Shown: piece by piece, positions 17,123 to 25,662 of the stretch
Layout of the letters: every line of letters begins with the position of its first letter
Numbering within the stretch: position 1 is the stretch's first letter
Assembly (NCBI GenBank): GCA_016213775.1
Contig: JACQZR010000274.1
Coordinates: 1 to 37,528, forward strand
Direction: 5' to 3'
DNA from: Acidobacteriota bacterium
GTDB lineage: Bacteria; Acidobacteriota; Terriglobia; Bryobacterales; Bryobacteraceae
Length of the DNA stretch: 37,528 nucleotides
Notes under the pieces: generated by a model
Seen by the model: only the letters and a program-made list of their open reading frames with translations
What the model was told of the DNA's origin: nothing
The model's database searches: none
Program-made: the position numbers and the translations under genes

Positions 17123-18883
17123 TCAGCGCTCCCTTGCCGGAAGCCGGAAAGCCGCCATTTCCTGGGCATTTCGTATCAGCAACAGGCCGGAGGCAATCAC
17201 CGGGTGATTCCAGGTCTTCCCCTCCAGTGCCGCAACTTTGCCCAGTTCCGTAAACGCTGATGGTGACGCCTGCACAAGCGCCAGTTCGCCTTCCTCCGAC
17301 AGGATCAGAAGCAGGTCCTGATCGGGCAGCAGAAGCATCTGGCCGTTGCCGTAGCGTCCTCCTTTCCACACCCGCTTACCGTCGTTGAGGTCGATGCAGG
17401 TGAGAATGCGCGCGTCGAAGCCGTAAGCGTGCCCCTTATGAACGACTGTGTCGTTGAAGTAGGGCTTGAGGGCGAGCGAGGTCCAGCGCGAGTCGACTGT
17501 CCATCCGTTGGGGCCACGTACCGGATTGATGAGCCGCGTGCCCTCGGCCTGCGTTGCTGAGATGAGAATGCCGCCTCCGGGGAGGAGCGTCGGTTGCACG
17601 ATCGGGAGCCCTGGCCATGCGTGCGACCAGATTGCCTTGCCTGTTGCCGGATCTACGCCCGCCGCCCCCTGCGGAGTGACAATGAGCAACTGCTCCGAAC
17701 CACCGATTGTGGCGAGATGGGGAGAACTGTAACTGCCACCCGCGGATTCGCCCGTCCATTTGAGATTCCCGGTGGCTGCCTCATAGGCGGCGAGCCGGCC
17801 TGCGTAGATGATCACCAGATCCCGCGTGACGATTGGCGAAGCGGAGAAGCCCCAGTCGGGAATGCGGCGTTTGGTGTCGTCGGTGGTCTTGCGCGACCAC
17901 ACTCGTTTCCCCGTGGCAGCATCGAGCACGTTGAGAATGCCGGTGGCGCCGAGCGTGTAGACGCGACCGTTGGCCAGTGTAGGAGTGGCACGCGGACCCG
18001 CCCCTGCGTTCGATTCGAAGAATCGCACCGGGTCGGAGTGGCGCCAGACGAGGTCGCCGCTGCTTGCCTTGTATGCCGTCACGAGTTCCTCTTCGCCGCG
18101 CTGTTCCTGCGTATAGATGAGGCGGCCCTGCACAGCAAACGAGGACCAGCCGGGACCAACGGGTTTCCGCCACACTTCGACAGGTGGCGATTGCGACCAT
18201 GTCGTGCCGATGGCGACGCCCGGCACCACACTGTCCCGATTGGGACCGCGGAAGCCCGGCCATTCCGGCTTCACGGCCGGCACCACCTCGGGCTTGGCCG
18301 CCGCCACTTCGGCGACCACAGGTTCAGGCGTTGCCTTCGCTGGTTCCAGGGGCGGCGCGGGTGGCTTCACGACCAGCCGCTGCTCCGTGGTGGCCGACCA
18401 GCGCCACGCGAACGTAGCGTTGTGGTCGCCATCAATGCCGTCCGTTCGGAACAACGTCCAACCGAGCGAGCTCACCAGCGTGGCTCCCGCGATGATCAGG
18501 CGGCGTTGCGAAACGCCGAGGTTCCTTGCGGCATACGCCGCCCCCACGAACGCGAGAAGCAGGAACGGTGCGTCGTAAGCGATGAGCCAGGCAGGGCCCA
18601 TGGATTCGTGCTTCAGGAACCACGCCGAACCAAGCGCCGTGGCAATCAGCACGATTCCGCCGATCCGATCCAGCCATCGCGCGCGGCTGAAGAAAAGCCA
18701 CCAGACAACCAGCAACACCGCGCATACGAACGCGCCAAAGATGGCCAACTTGAAGCCTTCAAAGCCGGGGATGAGTGCCTTTACCGCGAACCGCGAGAAG
18801 AACAGCAAAGCAATGCAGATAACACCAGGCCACACACGAAGCGGTTTGCCGCCGGCGGCGGTGACAGACGGAGCAGTATCCAT
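17123..18883 (-). CDS. Membrane protein with PQQ-like beta-propeller
   Basis: Encodes 586 residues from the ATG at 18883; the open frame continues upstream but without helix or ribosome site, and the divergent gene starts there. Five hydrophobic segments are visible (about residues 17-35, 43-65, 72-90, 98-118 and 128-146), then a Pro/Ala/Glu-rich linker (about 172-205), then an eight-bladed-type propeller starting WPGFRGPNRD. Propeller blades show A-x-D/S-G-x-x-x-W patterns (ASSGDLVW, AATGKRVW, AATGNLKW, PATGKAIW, NDGKRVW). The propeller likely faces the periplasm. Such proteins may bind quinones or act as scaffolds; glucose dehydrogenase-like domain order (helices then propeller) is similar, but the usual catalytic residues are not clear. 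It ends 9 bases from the convergent GntR gene. Confidence 0.85.
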   Translation of the reverse strand: MDTAPSVTAAGGKPLRVWPGVICIALLFFSRFAVKALIPGFEGFKLAIFGAFVCAVLLVVWWLFFSRARWLDRIGGIVLIATALGSAWFLKHESMGPAWLIAYDAPFLLLAFVGAAYAARNLGVSQRRLIIAGATLVSSLGWTLFRTDGIDGDHNATFAWRWSATTEQRLVVKPPAPPLEPAKATPEPVVAEVAAAKPEVVPAVKPEWPGFRGPNRDSVVPGVAIGTTWSQSPPVEVWRKPVGPGWSSFAVQGRLIYTQEQRGEEELVTAYKASSGDLVWRHSDPVRFFESNAGAGPRATPTLANGRVYTLGATGILNVLDAATGKRVWSRKTTDDTKRRIPDWGFSASPIVTRDLVIIYAGRLAAYEAATGNLKWTGESAGGSYSSPHLATIGGSEQLLIVTPQGAAGVDPATGKAIWSHAWPGLPIVQPTLLPGGGILISATQAEGTRLINPVRGPNGWTVDSRWTSLALKPYFNDTVVHKGHAYGFDARILTCIDLNDGKRVWKGGRYGNGQMLLLPDQDLLLILSEEGELALVQASPSAFTELGKVAALEGKTWNHPVIASGLLLIRNAQEMAAFRLPARER

Positions 18884-18954
18884 GTTGAAATGATACGAGC
18901 GCCGCGCGGGGTTTGTTCCTTGTACAATGATGACGCGAAGGAAGGAGACCGCTT

Positions 18955-19509
18955 GTGCACTACCTGGTGATGCTGGTCGCTCTTGTGGCTGATGTGGGGT
19001 ACGCTCAGAAGTTTGACTACCGCGTGTTAGCCACGACAAAGACTTCGACAATGGAGAAGGAAATGAACGAGGCCGCTGCCGGCGGTTTTGTCTTCGGTGG
19101 TGTGATGGGCGGCGAGACGGGAGCTGGAGGCAAGGAGATGGTCGTCATCATGGGTAGGGATGTTGCGGCTCCAGGGCGGCGCTCGTACAAACTGCTGGCT
19201 ACCTCGCGCACCGGCACCATGCAAAAGGAACTGCAACAGGCGGGCGATGAAGGGTTTCACTATCGCGGACAAACAGTCTACCAGTCGGGCTTCGGCGGCC
19301 ACGAGGTGGTGATCATCCTCGAGAAGAATTCGGAATCGGCGAAGCGAGTCGAATACAAGCTGCTATCCACTACACGAACCGGCACCATGCAGAAAGAACT
19401 GCGCGAGGCGGGCGACAACGGCTACAGGTTCCTCGGCGTCATGGTGGGCAAAACAGCCATGGGGGGAAAAGAAGTCATCAGCCTCCTCGAGAAGGTGCCG
19501 GCGCCATGA
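18955..19509 (+). CDS. Secreted protein with three tandem ~50-residue repeats
   Basis: Encodes 184 residues from a GTG at 18955, 7 bases after AAGGAG. A short signal peptide (LVMLVALVADVGYA) is followed by three copies of a unit that begin at about residues 20, 77 and 130: Y-x-(V/L)-L-A-T-T/S-x-T-x-T-M-x-K-E, then an A-G-x-x-G-(F/Y) turn, then G-G-K/H-E-(V/M) and a hydrophobic strand. This resembles a DUF4177-like fold (a small alpha/beta unit) present in triplicate, probably by recent internal duplication. The stop overlaps the start of the next gene (ATGA), so both are coupled. Its job is unknown. Confidence 0.78.
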   Translation: MHYLVMLVALVADVGYAQKFDYRVLATTKTSTMEKEMNEAAAGGFVFGGVMGGETGAGGKEMVVIMGRDVAAPGRRSYKLLATSRTGTMQKELQQAGDEGFHYRGQTVYQSGFGGHEVVIILEKNSESAKRVEYKLLSTTRTGTMQKELREAGDNGYRFLGVMVGKTAMGGKEVISLLEKVPAP

Positions 19510-20144
19510 CCGTTGCCGTGCTCGTGGTTTCCCTCAGTTTGGGGACCGCTTTCGGCGCAGAGGATGACTTCCTGCGATGGGATGCAAAAGCGGCCCGCGA
19601 CCGCGCCCTCACCATGCGTGCCAGGGGGCAAGTCGGCAAGAGCCTGGATATACGCATTACCGGGACCGATCGTGCCTACAATTACAAGCTCCGCGCGACT
19701 TGGTTAACTCCCGAGGTGATTCGCGGCTGCGTACGCTTAAAGCAACTGGCGTCAGCCATGACCGACGCCGAGGCAAAGCAGATGGTGGAGGAAGCCGAAC
19801 GCGCCGGCAGGATCATCATTCAGATTGAGATCGACCCGCGCGAAGGCTCCGGGGTGATACCAAAGGACTGGGTTGCCTTGCTCGGCCCCGCGCCCGGCAA
19901 AGCAGCAGTGGGCCGGAACGTCAAAGGTGCCAGCCAGCCCAAGCTGCAGGATGTGGCCGGCCTTGCCGGCGGTGTGCCCCGCGACTACGCCTACGATGCG
20001 TTCTGGGTCGTGTTTCCAGACAAATTCGAGGACGGTCGTCCCTTGTTTTCCAACTCGGACATTGAGGCCGAATTGACTGTTCGGATCCACAATAAAGTCG
20101 GGAAGGTCCGTTGGACGCTTCCATACTACGTGACGGCGCACTGA
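19506..20144 (+). CDS. Secreted protein of unknown function, coupled to the repeat protein
   Basis: Encodes 212 residues. The ATG overlaps the stop of the repeat protein (ATGA at 19506). Residues 1-18 form a signal peptide (TVAVLVVSLSLGTAFG then A-E-D-D). The mature part has KSLDIRITG, YNYKLRATWLTPEVIRGCVRL, a charged helix (MTDAEAKQMVEEAERAG), and DAFWVVFPDKFEDG with a final beta-strand region (ELTVRIHNKVGKVRWTLPY). No catalytic motif or known family is recognised. Co-translation with the repeat protein suggests that they act together in the periplasm or outside the cell. Confidence 0.72.
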   Translation: MTVAVLVVSLSLGTAFGAEDDFLRWDAKAARDRALTMRARGQVGKSLDIRITGTDRAYNYKLRATWLTPEVIRGCVRLKQLASAMTDAEAKQMVEEAERAGRIIIQIEIDPREGSGVIPKDWVALLGPAPGKAAVGRNVKGASQPKLQDVAGLAGGVPRDYAYDAFWVVFPDKFEDGRPLFSNSDIEAELTVRIHNKVGKVRWTLPYYVTAH

Positions 20145-20178
20145 TCAGCGGCCTGTCTTCTTGCTCCTGGTTTCTCGC

Positions 20179-23100
20179 CTAAAACGTCACCCGCACCGCG
20201 AACTGCAACTGCCGCGCCGCATACGCCGATCGGATCGTCCCAAACGACCCGCTTCCGCGATCCCCATTTCGGCGCGCCAAAATTCGTCTTGTTCAGCAGA
20301 TTGAATGCCTCCGCCCGAAGATGCAGCGCAAGCTGATCCCGGAACGGCAGCGCGATCTTCTTCTGTATCCCGAGATTGAGCTGATAGTACGGATACCCGC
20401 GCACGAGGTTGCGGCCGGCGTTCCCGAACGGCTGCGTCGCCGGCGGGTTCACGATGTTGGCCCGGTCGAAATAATTGTTGATAGACCGCTGATCTTCCGG
20501 CGCCATCGGATCGCCCAGCAGATTGGGCCGCAGGTTCACTCCACCAATAAACGTCGCCAGGCCGGCGGTCACCGGCGTTGGGCCCGACGTGTTGTAGCGA
20601 ATGTTCACCGTGCGCCCACTGCGCATCGTGTTAATCGCACTGAGCTGCCATCCGCCCACGGCCGCATCCAGCGCCCGCGGCAGGTCGCGTCCCATCGCCT
20701 TCCCGCGGCCGAACGGAAGAGTCCACACGGCGCTGGTGGAATTCAGCAGCGGAACGTTGTATCCGGAGATCGCTTTGTCATTGGCGATGTTATGAACGTC
20801 CTGCGGGGTGCCGCTGCTCCCGTTCGGCTCTTCCAACACCTGGCTCGCATTGTCGATCGCTTTTGCCCACGTGAACGAATTCAGCAGATTCAGGCTCCGC
20901 GCCGCGCGATGTTCCAGCTTTAACTGAAGCGAATGATAGGTGCTGAACGCTTCCGGCAGAACAGCCGAAATCGTCCCATATCCCTGAATCGGACGGCGCG
21001 CGTTCAACGTCCCGTTTACGTTTTCACCCTCCACCGGAGGACGGGCCTGATTCAGATCACCCAATAGCACCAGCTTCAACGAATGGTTCCCCACATAGGC
21101 CGCGTCGAACTGCCAGTTCTGGATGTAGCCGCTGCGCATGTTGCGCGGCACATACAGCGTTACGTTTGTTGGGAAGCGCCGCCGGATAGCCCGCCTGCGT
21201 TGTGCGGAAGCAGCCGCTGTATTGATTGCCGCTGCGTAAAGGCAGCAGCCTCGTGACGCCATCGACAGTTTCCGTGGTGCTCTGCGTCATGGTCGACCGC
21301 GTCACCTGCGGATAGTTGGTGGCCAGCAGATTCGCGCTTCCCAAACGATTGAAGTAGACATAGCCGATACCGTAGCCGCCGCGCAATACGGTGGTGCGCG
21401 TCAGACGGTAGGCGTATCCAAACCGTGGCGCGAAGTTGTTGCGATCCGGATTCACCAGCGACCGTTCGTACAGCGATCCTCCGCTTGCCTGCTCGATCTT
21501 CCGGGTCTCCGGATTGAAGTTCGACAGCCGGTTGGAATCCTCGAAGTACGGCGTCACAAACTCGTACCGCACCCCGATGTTCAGCGTCAGCCGCGGCAGC
21601 AGCTTCACGTCATACTGCACGTAGCTGTAATAGGACCGCTGCCGCATTTGCGCCACCATCAATGTGGCCAGCTCGTATTGTGTGCGCAGCCCCAACATAA
21701 AATCGGCGAGGTTGTATTGATTGCTCGCGGCACGTCCGGCGGGGCGGCTGAACTGGCTGTTGTAACTGTCGAGTCCGTACAGTGGATTGGTGTCCTGCAC
21801 CTCCGTGTTCAATCGCGCGTATTCGGCCCCCACCTTTACACTTTGCCTTCCGCGATTGTACGTGTAGGTAATGCGCGGGTTGATCACAAACGGATTCTGA
21901 AACTGCGGATTCGTCGCCTGCCGTCCCATCGCCGAATAGCCGGTGATGCTTTGCGGCGTCAGCCCGCCGGTGAGGGCGCGATCCTCCGGCAGCCCCGTGA
22001 TGCCGTAGTATTCGCTCATGCTCGGGCCGCCGATGTAGGGCGGGTGTTTGCCGGCCAGCGTCCGCGAAATGCCAAGCCGGAATTCGATGATCGAATTCGC
22101 CGACGCCACATCAGTCACGCCGATCGCCAGTTGTTCCGCAATCGAGTGGATGACGCCGTTCTGCGCCCCTCCCGATGGACCGGCAATGTTGGGAGCCTCT
22201 TTGACATTGTTCTTGCTGTGGCTCAGCCGCGCAAACGTGCTGATGCGGTCGTTCAGCTTGTGGTCCAGCCGCAGATTGAACTTGTCCAGATTGGCGCGAT
22301 TCGGCACCGCCTTCTGATAATTGTTGCTGGTCGCCCCCGGAACATTCGGCTCCGGCAATTCGCTCAGCACCTGTCGCGCAAAGGCGGTCATCGGGACGCG
22401 CGTCCCGGCGTTGTATGTGGCGTTCGTGAACGGGTCCAACACTGGCACCGTGAGGATGCCGTCGCGATGCGACAGCGTAGGAATCGTCGAATAGACGAGC
22501 GTCTTCTGCACCTGCCGGAAGCCTTCGTAATCGGCAAAGTAGAACGTGCGGTCGCGGCGAATCCGTCCGCCCAACGTGAATCCGAATTGATTGCGGATCA
22601 ACCCCGGCTTCACTCCTCCGGTGGGCTGAAAGAATCCCTGCGCGTTCACCGCGGTGTTGCGGCCATACTCCCACAGGCTGCCGTGAAGGTTGTTGGTCCC
22701 GCTGCGATACGCCGCATTGATCACCGCCCCGCCGCTGCGCCCGTACTCCGCCGAGTACGTGTTGGTCTGCACCTTGAACTCCGCAATCGCATCCGGCGAC
22801 ACCTGCACCACCTGGCTGGAGAAACTCTGATTGCTTGTGCCGTATGCGTTGTTGTCCACGCCATCGAGTTGGAAGTTGTTCGCCGTGTTGCGAAGGCCGT
22901 TCACATTGAACGATCCCTCGCGCGCGGTCGATCCGATGCCGTTCTGATTCGATTCGCTCACCCCCGGCGCAAGCAGCGCAAGATCCGAGTAGGCGCGGCC
23001 GTTCAGCGGTAGATTCTCAATCTGATCGGCATCGATCACCTGCCCCTTTTCACTCGAATCGGTTTCCAGCAGCTCCACTGCGCCGGTCACCACCACCTTG

Positions 23101-23435
23101 TCTGTCACGGCACCCACCTGGAGCGTTAGGTCGACGCGCTGCCTCGCATTCACGGTCAGCACCACGTTCTCCACCACGGCCTTTGCGAAACCCGTCAGCT
23201 CGGCCGTGATTTCGTAGTTGCCGATACGCGCATTGGGGAATTGGTAGTCGCCGTTAGCGTCCGATTTCGTTTGCACGGAGACCCCGGTGTCCACGTTGAG
23301 CAGCGTTACCTGCACCTCGGGCACGCGCGCGCCGCTGACATCTTTCACCGTTCCCAGTACAGCGGCTGAATCGAACTGGGCCATGAGCAGCATCGAATAG
23401 GAAAGGAGACCACCAGCCAGACGAAGCGAGAGCAT
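20179..23435 (-). pseudogene. Oar-like TonB-dependent receptor, interrupted by two frameshifts
   Basis: The start chosen is the ATG at 23435 (MLSLRLAGGLLSYSMLLMAQ), just after GGAGAG. Order: signal peptide, carboxypeptidase-regulatory domain (SAAVLGTVKDVSGARVPEV), plug (ENLPLNGRAYSDL, GSFNVNGLRNTANNFQLDGV, SGTNNLHGSLWEYGRNT), then barrel. The frame is lost at about 21176-21190 (after QAGYPA); barrel sequence continues in another frame (FPTNVTLYVPRNMRSGYIQNW). It is lost again near 20258-20275 (after TNFGAP), and the normal end is read in a third frame: GSFGTIRSAYAARQLQFAV, then RVTF and TAG at 20179-20181. Both shifts are single-base events in an otherwise well kept gene, so recent inactivation or sequence error are both possible. 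If intact it would be a ~1,080-residue outer-membrane receptor. Confidence 0.85.
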
Positions 23436-23579
23436 CTCTCCATCGTATTCCACTCCCCGGATCTTGTAGGGCGGCCAATCCTGGCCGCGGCTGGCCTTTC
23501 CAGGCCAGCCAGATCGGATACATCCGCCACAATCGTTCGGGCTGCGGGTGCTTCTCTGGTATCCTCTGGAATTACGCTC

Positions 23580-23720
23580 ATGAGTGAAAAGCACGTTCCC
23601 GACGAGCCGCCGCCCTTCCTGGGCACCTGGCCGCGCGTCTACATTGCCGTCGTCCTTTACCTGTTGACGCTCATCGCGCTCTTCACCATATTCAGCCGCG
23701 TTTTCACGCCTGCCCTATGA
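23580..23720 (+). CDS. 46-residue single-helix membrane protein coupled to the symporter
   Basis: A short frame from the ATG at 23580 encodes 46 residues: an acidic and Pro-rich start (SEKHVPDEPPPFLGTWPR) followed by one membrane helix (VYIAVVLYLLTLIALFTIF) and SRVFTPAL. Its stop overlaps the ATG of the sodium:solute symporter (ATGA at 23717), a strong sign of coupling. A short W/P-rich start followed by one helix is typical of accessory small subunits of transporters. I infer a small subunit or assembly factor for the symporter. It is easily missed because of its size. Confidence 0.75.
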   Translation: MSEKHVPDEPPPFLGTWPRVYIAVVLYLLTLIALFTIFSRVFTPAL

Positions 23721-25399
23721 GACCACTCGACTGGATCGTCCTTGCTGCGTGGCTTCTGTTCACCATCGTTTACGGACTCTACCGCGCCCGCGGCGCACAG
23801 ACCACTCAGGCCTACCTTCTCGCCAGTAAGACAATGCCATGGTACGCAATGGGTCTTTCGATCATGGCCACGCAGGCCAGCGCGATAACGTTCATTTCCA
23901 CCACCGGGCAATCTTATGTCGATGGCATGCGGTTCGTGCAGTTCTACTTCGGATTGCCGCTGGCGATGATTGTCATTTCGATGACGGCCGTTCCTCTATT
24001 CCACCGCGCCAACGTCTACACAGCGTATGAGTATCTGGAGAAGCGGTTCGACCAGCGGACGCGATTGCTGGTGAGCATTGTGTTCCTGATCTCGCGCGGA
24101 CTCGGCGCCGGCATCGCGCTATACGCTCCCTCGGTAGTGTTGTCGATTGTTCTCGGTTTTTCCGAAACCGCCACCACGCTAATCATGGGCATCGTGGTGA
24201 TCCTCTATACGACGATGGGCGGAGTGAAGGCGATCACGTGGTCGGACGTGCAGCAGATGGTGCTGATCTTCGCGGGCCTGGTGATCGCACTGTTCCTGGC
24301 GATTTCCTCACTGCCTTCGAACGTTTCGTTCGCCGATGCCGTCTCGATTGCGGGCGCCGCCGGCCGGTTGAATGCCGTTGTCACCACGTTCGATTGGAAC
24401 GATCGCTATAACCTGTGGAGCGGGCTGATCGGCGGAATGTTCTTGGCGCTGGCGTATTTTGGCACCGATCAAAGCCAGGTGCAGCGCTACCTCACGGGGA
24501 AGTCGATTGCGCAGAGCCGCCTCAGCCTCATCTTCAACGCCGGGGCCAAGATCCCGATGCAGTTCTTCATCCTCTTCATCGGCGCGATGGTTTTCGTGTT
24601 CTACGTGTTTGAAATGCCGCCGGTAGTCTTTCAACCAGTGGATCAGCGCAAGATCGAAAGCCATGCTGGATATGGAGACGTGCAGTCGCGCTTTCAACAG
24701 GCGCATGAGCAGCGCAAGAACGCGGCGTTCTCGTTCGTCGACGCGCGCCGCGGCCGGGATGAGGCGAAGCAGAAGGACGCCGTCGCGCGCTACCGCGCCG
24801 CCCAGAAGGATCTCGATGGCGCCCGCAACGACGCCATGAAACTCACAGGCGGCGGCAATGACACCAACTACATCTTTCTCAACTTCGTCGTGCACCATTT
24901 TCCAGCCGGATTGGTGGGCCTCGTGGTGGCGGTGATTTTCGCGGCCGCCATGTCCACCATCAGCGGCGAGGTGAATTCGCTCGCGACCGTTACGGTCATG
25001 GACCTCTACCGCCAGGTGAAGCCCGATGCCACTGACACGCATTACCTCATGGCCTCGCGCGCGGCCACGGTGTTCTGGGGCGCCTATGCGGTTGCCTTCG
25101 CCGGCTTCGGCCGCTACCTGGGCTCTCTCATTGAGGCGGTGAATATCGTAGGCTCGCTGTTTTATGGTGGAATGCTCGGCGTCTTCGTGCTCGCTTTCTT
25201 CGTCAAGCGCGCGAACGCATCGGGTGCATTCTGGGGCGTGCTCGCCGGGGAAGTCGCCATCTTCTCCTGCTTCCTCTTTACCTCGATTTCGTTTCTCTGG
25301 TACAACGTGATCGGGTGCGCCGTAGTGGTGTTGGTGGCTTTGCTGGTGAGCAGGCAGAACGGAGATAGGGATGGACAAGGAATCGCAGCGGCAGCATGA
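23717..25399 (+). CDS. Sodium:solute symporter (SSS family)
   Basis: Encodes 560 residues and about 13 membrane helices of the LeuT-fold SSS type. Family signs are the start (DWIVLAAWLLFTIVYGLYRA), LASKTMPWYAMGLSIMATQASAITFISTTG near residues 36-65 (Na+ site helix), YTAYEYLEKRFDQRTRLL, and the GTDQSQVQRYLTGKS motif near residue 250. Between about residues 308 and 381 it carries a charged, mostly helical insertion (VDQRKIESHAG, QQAHEQRKNAAF, RRGRDEAKQKDAVARYRAAQKD) which is longer than usual for the family. It is coupled to the 46-residue protein upstream and overlaps the next gene by 29 bases. Substrate (a sugar, amino or organic acid) cannot be told from sequence. Confidence 0.93.
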   Translation: MRPLDWIVLAAWLLFTIVYGLYRARGAQTTQAYLLASKTMPWYAMGLSIMATQASAITFISTTGQSYVDGMRFVQFYFGLPLAMIVISMTAVPLFHRANVYTAYEYLEKRFDQRTRLLVSIVFLISRGLGAGIALYAPSVVLSIVLGFSETATTLIMGIVVILYTTMGGVKAITWSDVQQMVLIFAGLVIALFLAISSLPSNVSFADAVSIAGAAGRLNAVVTTFDWNDRYNLWSGLIGGMFLALAYFGTDQSQVQRYLTGKSIAQSRLSLIFNAGAKIPMQFFILFIGAMVFVFYVFEMPPVVFQPVDQRKIESHAGYGDVQSRFQQAHEQRKNAAFSFVDARRGRDEAKQKDAVARYRAAQKDLDGARNDAMKLTGGGNDTNYIFLNFVVHHFPAGLVGLVVAVIFAAAMSTISGEVNSLATVTVMDLYRQVKPDATDTHYLMASRAATVFWGAYAVAFAGFGRYLGSLIEAVNIVGSLFYGGMLGVFVLAFFVKRANASGAFWGVLAGEVAIFSCFLFTSISFLWYNVIGCAVVVLVALLVSRQNGDRDGQGIAAAA

Positions 25400-25661
25400 C
25401 CTCGATCGGCTGGCGCACGACTACAAGAGGATGACCAACGACCTGTCGCGGCTACGCGTGCAGGCCACCCGCCAGGCGAGCGTTCTCCGGGCCATCGCCG
25501 ATGTGCTGGATGGACCGGAGACCGCCGCGCCTACTATCCTGGATGTCCTCCCGAAAGTCGCCGATCTCAAACGTCTGCTCGATACCAGAGCTGAAGTCGC
25601 CGCCCTGCGCGGTCAACTCAAAGCGTCGCTAGTGCAGGCCGGCGTCAAGCTCGAAGATTGA
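25371..25661 (+). CDS. Small coiled-coil protein overlapping the symporter gene
   Basis: Encodes 96 residues from an ATG 5 bases after GGAGATAG. It overlaps the symporter stop by 29 bases in another frame, so the two are co-transcribed. The sequence is almost all helical and charged (KESQRQHDLDRLAHDYKRM, LSRLRVQATRQASVLRAIADVL, LKRLLDTRAEVAALRGQLKASL) with heptad-like leucines, suggesting a cytoplasmic coiled coil. No signal peptide, membrane helix or catalytic motif is seen. It could be a partner of the symporter's charged insertion, but this is inference. Confidence 0.65.
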   Translation: MDKESQRQHDLDRLAHDYKRMTNDLSRLRVQATRQASVLRAIADVLDGPETAAPTILDVLPKVADLKRLLDTRAEVAALRGQLKASLVQAGVKLED

Positions 25662-25662
25662 T

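Noticed and set aside
17594-18970. Plus-strand open frame opposite the PQQ-like propeller gene
   Set aside because: It is a composition shadow; the minus strand contains regular propeller blade motifs.
21648-23012. Plus-strand open frame opposite the second receptor
   Set aside because: Sequence is Arg/His-rich without motif, and the receptor sequence on the minus strand is clear.
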